A model generated the notes under the pieces. That model was not told where the DNA came from. It saw only the letters and a program-made list of their open reading frames with translations, and did not search any database. Made by a program: the position numbers and the translations under genes. From NCBI GenBank assembly GCA_944320385.1, contig CALUHH010000001.1, positions 62,001 to 126,000 of the forward strand: a stretch of DNA of 64,000 bases, written 5' to 3'. Origin of the DNA: an uncultured Atopobiaceae bacterium (lineage in GTDB: Bacteria > Actinomycetota > Coriobacteriia > Coriobacteriales > Atopobiaceae). Each line of letters starts with the position of its first letter. The first letter of the stretch is position 1. Below, in pieces: positions 61,001 to 64,000 of this stretch.

Positions 61001-63326
61001 ACGTTGATTTCTCAAACGGGGTGAAATAGTTCCCGATCTCATCATAGCTGGGCTTCTGAATTCCCTCTTGGTCCTCAGTTTCTACTTCAGTGCCCTTGAT
61101 GTTCTTCCAATACTCCTTCCACATGCTCTTGCGGAAGAAGCTATCATATGCCGGATTGTCACTATTCCGATTGGAGTTGACTTCACTCCAGGTCTCATAC
61201 ATAGGAGGATCGGTCGCAAGGTCGCCTTGGTCGTAAGAACGCCTCTTGCTCATGGGAACGTCTTCAGACGAACCGATAGTGCCCCGGTACACATAACCAT
61301 ATAGATCGCTGAACATGACGATGTACTTATCTTCGCCATCTCCCGCGTTCAGCATTTGGGCCGCCATATCGACCGCCCACTCGGTATTTGATCCACCAAC
61401 TCGATATTGAATTCCTTCGCTATCGGTACTCACCGGTGTCGAGATGGCTTTTCCAAGCGCATCGAGCGCTGTGGAATCGCTAATCGAAACAAGTCCGCTG
61501 AGCCCACTCGTCGCAGCGAGCCAGTCGCGGGCAACACCATCAAAAGTGACCAGTCCCACCTTTACATCAAGGTTCTCTTTGTTCGCCAGCTCTTTGAGGA
61601 CGCTCATCGCAGCGTCTTTGAACACCGCCGACGTGCCATAGGAGTCATCGATGACAAACACGATATCCATCGACTTCTTGTACTCAGCCGACGGCAGCGA
61701 AAGGGTAACGTCAGAGACCCAGTCACCGTTTTCGTCCTTCACGAGATTCTGGGCGGTCTTGGACTTGGAGATGTCGAGAGCGGGAGCCGCAACCGTGTAC
61801 GTGACTTTAGGCACAGGGAATGTTTCTGTTCCACCCTGTCCAATGGTTGGCTCATATTCGAGCGTTGCGTCCTCGTTTGTCGGAACCGTATGAATACCAG
61901 GCGTCGTTTCCTTATTGACGAGCTTGAGGTCGTAGGAGAGCTCGAGACCCGTACCTTGTTCAACCGGAGTGTTAATGTCCCAGGAGAACTGCTCCCGCGG
62001 GTCGGAGGAGGAGCCCTCCTTATAGTAGGTCACAACGTACTCTTCGTTATTTCCAAAGGTCACCGTATTGGCATCTTTGTTGACAACGCCGTCTAGTTTC
62101 TCTCCATCAACCTTCAGCGTAAAACTATCGAGCGAGACAAGACCGAAATTATTACCAATGACGTCAGTCACGATGCCAGACTTAATCTGGTAGAGAATCT
62201 CATCCCTGATGCCTGAAAATACGCTCTCGGGATCAGCGTTGCTGATTTCGCTCTTTCCAGCATTGGTGCTCATGCTGTTCAGATGCTCCATCAGTTCCTT
62301 GCCCCACGGGTAATTCCTCCAGCTATCGAGATTATCCACGCCTTCAGATAGCGCCTCAGGTGCTGCAAACGTGAAACTCTCGTCAAACTTGCCAACGAGC
62401 TTCTCATACCCCTGGACGCACTCATAAGCAGAAATCTCGGGCGCAATAGCATACTTGCTCGCTATCTTATCGCGTTCATCATTCTCATAGATAGGCGCGA
62501 TGAGTAGGTCGGTGCTTTCAATCGAATAGCCCGACCCAAACTTCTTGGCATAGCTGGCATCTTTGGTGGCGTTGATTTTCTTGGGAACCTCATTCAAGAA
62601 CTTATCGAAGCTTCCGTATATCTCGGCAAAGGACTTGGTCTCAAGCGGATCATCCGTAATTGTGTAAAAGGTATCCCACGCAGAAGCATCGTCATGTACC
62701 GACTGCTCCCCGGGGTTAGGATTCTCGACCGTACTCTGCTGGAGAACGGGCACCGTCATGACATTCCCGTCCTCAAGCCAAAAATAGGAAATGCCATCGG
62801 ACAGCGTTACAAGGTACGTCGAGTCTACCCCCTCAGGCACCTCATCCATCTGAGAAAGCGCCTTCGTGATGCCGGAGTCCATGTTCGTACCGGTCGTCGG
62901 CTCTCTGTTCGCAAAGTTCGCGAGCGTTTCATTCAGGCTTTTGTCGTCGACAATGTTCTTCCAACCCGTCGACGTAGCAGTACCAGAGAAAATTACGACG
63001 TTGTAGTAAAGCTCAGTGTTCGTCTTGGTCTTGAGCTCGCTGAGCATGTCAGCGGCCTCGTCACGCATTCCCTGGCTGGTTGATTTGTCCAGCAGGAACA
63101 TGACGGCTACCTTGTCCTTCTCCTGCGTGGCACCGACCTTCAACGTGACGGTCGTGGTGTCGTTCTCGAGACCCGTAGCCGACTTGGCAACGGTCACACC
63201 GCTTTCATCGGAGCCAGTGCCCGCACCAGAGCCCTTACCCGCGGCAAACGCGGACACGAGCGGCACGCTCAGCACCACGGCCACGACCATGGCGAGCGCG
63301 AGCGCTACTTTTCTTAACCTACTCAC
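58044..63326 (-). CDS. Large sortase-anchored surface protein with two VWA domains and pilin-like domains
   Basis: A 1760-residue cell-wall protein. Signal peptide about 1-29; first VWA from about residue 70 with MIDAS DKSTS (80-84); second VWA from about 550 with DDSYG (560-564), where the third Ser is Gly. Each VWA is followed by a similar stalk ending in an SVFSGIRDEI or EIFSDIKDEL helix, so the unit is duplicated. Near the C-terminus come a Cna/DUF5979-like domain (KVSKTVTGNL) and a streptococcal Spy0128-like pilin isopeptide domain, then the VPDTGD sorting motif (about 1725), a membrane helix and RRRVR. Start is GTG 63326. The N-terminal two thirds are less GC-rich than the C-terminal part. 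No sortase gene is in the window. Confidence 0.9.
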   Translation of the reverse strand: MSRLRKVALALAMVVAVVLSVPLVSAFAAGKGSGAGTGSDESGVTVAKSATGLENDTTTVTLKVGATQEKDKVAVMFLLDKSTSQGMRDEAADMLSELKTKTNTELYYNVVIFSGTATSTGWKNIVDDKSLNETLANFANREPTTGTNMDSGITKALSQMDEVPEGVDSTYLVTLSDGISYFWLEDGNVMTVPVLQQSTVENPNPGEQSVHDDASAWDTFYTITDDPLETKSFAEIYGSFDKFLNEVPKKINATKDASYAKKFGSGYSIESTDLLIAPIYENDERDKIASKYAIAPEISAYECVQGYEKLVGKFDESFTFAAPEALSEGVDNLDSWRNYPWGKELMEHLNSMSTNAGKSEISNADPESVFSGIRDEILYQIKSGIVTDVIGNNFGLVSLDSFTLKVDGEKLDGVVNKDANTVTFGNNEEYVVTYYKEGSSSDPREQFSWDINTPVEQGTGLELSYDLKLVNKETTPGIHTVPTNEDATLEYEPTIGQGGTETFPVPKVTYTVAAPALDISKSKTAQNLVKDENGDWVSDVTLSLPSAEYKKSMDIVFVIDDSYGTSAVFKDAAMSVLKELANKENLDVKVGLVTFDGVARDWLAATSGLSGLVSISDSTALDALGKAISTPVSTDSEGIQYRVGGSNTEWAVDMAAQMLNAGDGEDKYIVMFSDLYGYVYRGTIGSSEDVPMSKRRSYDQGDLATDPPMYETWSEVNSNRNSDNPAYDSFFRKSMWKEYWKNIKGTEVETEDQEGIQKPSYDEIGNYFTPFEKSTYLTYDNIIEAVSDGIRVVIANNNFNPDVDQFGQEVQTIKNGMLDDLKAHGVSVIQKETSNAEQAFSDSDIEEIFSDIKDELIQLVDEDSYVVDEIGYGTLDGNNYNFDFVVDVSHLTLTVGGQQLKAQDANVGGATKAWSFVDGENNEQFTLEYYEDGAAIGGVSYGECFVWTSKVAITKDAQVQLTYRVKLTDPQTEPGSYGEYDRDGSQNHSGLYTNNSATLFPVDSEEKPGEPQQFNKPTVSYTVEEETATIRPADITIYMGGSDGYEGVVQGDLGDGDVVGEKVNSLPEPGYYFQLTPEMNAAIQNAYFAGGSITDEEDGFVAVDLSEYVKVMSTEDSRNKYEWSLVRYGSEDNDSTAYDRFVYRLVPVENTGTDDVRLQFTPEGGGDPITSDNFSPSSANSLQETYAMGIYPDDIGDVELVATVNGTEYTAPISLEDGQLHVRYVTGDQNMVVTAAEPNESAVNDKMAADAKTEADTGEEYNKAYVVAPSDTTYMINESSIDLDSNEEPAPSLLFDDVVSHQNTGEILGQGDADYAEQLGEAAIETLGNAVDADTAQYEAKYLDLVDANNGNTWLQAKNADGKDQTLTVYWPYPTGTDSSDTFHVVHFEGEGMERDNFTDDVNNGVLDSKIDGATKTVVVSNAEKTPYGIKFTTSSFSPFVLVWGTSNGSTDPEPPTPSDNVGDLKVSKTVTGNLANLNDEFTFRVTVEGAGDQIYGGVKFTNNVATITLNGGETVTIKNLPKGAKYTVEEIDGLDYELVSSKNTSGTIPFSSVTASFVNDKSEPETLDPTDPVNPGGSKVLLDADGNPVALAGGEFTFKLTGLDGAPMPAGAVDDSITVTNRADGVFVFGDIVFDEAGTYTYELTEVAGTDEGITYDGSTHTLVVVVSDEDADGDGKLDIASLTYDGESTLPTFTNETTSDEPPAPDSDQPGTDEPAEPTTPGVPDTGDHTVSALPAVLALGGVALVGGALAVARRRVR

Positions 63327-63486
63327 TCTCTTCCCCTCTCGTTCTTGTCGATTGCTTGTCTCTGGTCTGTTTTGGGGGATGTGGTTCTATCTCCAGGGAG
63401 TCGCTAGGGTGGCCCGTCGCGTCCCGTTGTCTTCCATGACGGTGGTCGCCAGTACGGGACGACATGGCAAAGCAGCAGCTCAGCAC

Positions 63487-63506
63487 GCCTGAGAGCTGTC
63501 TCAGGC
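63487..63506. other. Stable hairpin upstream of the surface protein gene
   Basis: GCCTGAGA (63487-63494) pairs with TCTCAGGC (63499-63506) around a 4-nt loop. A second stem, CGTCCCGT/ACGGGACG, spans 63420-63461. Both would be in the leader if transcription starts farther upstream. Confidence 0.55.
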
Positions 63507-63551
63507 GCGCGCCGCGAAACAATCTCTGCCCGTCTCGCACTGCCCACTTAA

Positions 63552-63694
63552 GTAGACCTTTGCGAACGGGTGAGTTACCATTTCAGGCTACGTTGAGCTA
63601 GGTTTGTTTTGCTTGAAAGCAGCAGGTACCCGGCTTGGGCGTCGTTTCTTCCCGACTCGGCGCCCTCCACGGGACGAAGGACGGAAAGGTCTAC
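63552..63694. repeat. Inverted repeat flanking a 123-bp segment beside a recombinase gene
   Basis: GTAGACCTTT (63552-63561) recurs in reverse complement, AAAGGTCTAC, at 63685-63694, with further matching A/T bases outside. It lies in the 444-bp gap between the surface protein and the recombinase, where no gene is seen. It could bound an invertible promoter segment. Confidence 0.5.
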
Positions 63695-63770
63695 CTTTTT
63701 ACGCCAGCGGTAACATCTGTTTAGCTGCGTGGTCGCTGTTGGAGGCTCTTCTCGCCCCTCTGCGGAACGG

Positions 63771-64000
63771 CTACTGATGCTCGTCCGCCCTCAGCCACTT
63801 CTCGAAGGTCGTCCGACACACCCCGAGCTCCTCGGCAGCCTTTGCGTGCGTCATCAAGCCCTCCGCCACCTGGCCGCGCACGTACGCGTAGCTCTCCGGG
63901 CGCTGCAGCGGGGGCCTTCCCAGACGGCGTCCCCGCGCCCGCGCCGCCGCAATCCCCTCCGCCTGGCGCTGTCGGATGTTCTCGCGCTCGAGTTGCGCCA
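63771..64000 (-). CDS. Serine recombinase (resolvase/invertase), C-terminal part only
   Basis: Seventy-five codons plus TAG are visible; the 5' part lies past the right edge. The sequence has the long helix NIRQRQAEGIAAARARG, the linker GRRLGRPP and a C-terminal helix-turn-helix (AKAAEELGVCRTTFEKWL), which is the Hin/Pin/Tn3-resolvase DNA-binding end. The catalytic Ser domain is not visible. It ends 445 bp upstream of the surface protein start and reads in the same direction, so it may act on the intervening inverted repeats. Confidence 0.85.
   Translation of the reverse strand, partial: AQLERENIRQRQAEGIAAARARGRRLGRPPLQRPESYAYVRGQVAEGLMTHAKAAEELGVCRTTFEKWLRADEHQ

Overview
The window reads as a chromosomal segment of a high-GC, fermentative Gram-positive bacterium, most likely an actinobacterium of the class Coriobacteriia (Olsenella/Atopobium-like). 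This is inferred from strong G/C-ending codon use, D-lactate dehydrogenase beside pyruvate kinase, mannose-type PTS, amino-sugar and mucin-glycan genes, a Tad/Flp pilus locus, a T-box in front of pheS and a sortase-type surface protein. No rRNA or tRNA gene and no CRISPR array was seen.

Layout. 1-2000: end of a Tad pilus locus (TadZ/CpaE-like ATPase and CpaB-like protein). 2100-10200: RsgA, a GntP permease, an unknown protein, a Ca2+-type P-ATPase and an MFS transporter. 10400-14700: ldh, pyk, a mirrored array of 41-bp-period repeats and a GH13 amylase. 15000-19900: nagA and nagB downstream of a sulfonate/nitrate-type ABC transporter. 20200-27500: a LacI regulator followed by five genes (class II aldolase, PFK-like kinase, TIM-like isomerase, LarA-type nickel racemase, PGI-like isomerase). 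This looks like a parallel glycolysis cassette, and its PGI and TIM members have lost standard phosphate-binding residues; it is the best candidate here for an undescribed pathway. 27500-35200: a PLC-like protein, pheST with a T-box, a lipase, a TauE-type permease and a membrane TPR-like protein. 35300-46000: a galactosyl-amino-sugar locus (GH35 beta-galactosidase, EIIB-EIIC-EIID, small membrane protein, EIIA, GntR, AgaS, NagA, SIS protein) with a divergent tagatose-6-P/1-phosphofructokinase. 46300-49700: a response regulator, ABC exporter and soluble histidine kinase operon. 49900-54400: HAD phosphatase, DeoR regulator, class II aldolase, fructose-type EIIA and ROK glucokinase. 54600-58000: M32 carboxypeptidase, Dtd, MscL and a winged-helix protein. 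58000-64000: a 1760-residue sortase-anchored VWA protein and the 3' end of a serine recombinase gene, separated by a region with inverted repeats.

The genes combine into import and breakdown of host-type glycans: GH35 hydrolysis plus mannose-family PTS uptake, NagA/AgaS/NagB conversion of amino sugars, LacC/aldolase cleavage of tagatose or fructose phosphates, then pyruvate kinase and D-LDH to lactate.

The intergenic regions are full of small dispersed elements: at least eleven loci of a GGGGAC(A/T)GTCCCC palindrome family, most lying against stop codons, one inside the pheS T-box and one forming the first codons of a histidine kinase; two copies of a GGGTATGTACAC element; a 29-bp perfect inverted repeat; the 41-bp array; and a recurring 10-mer, CGAGAAGAAC.
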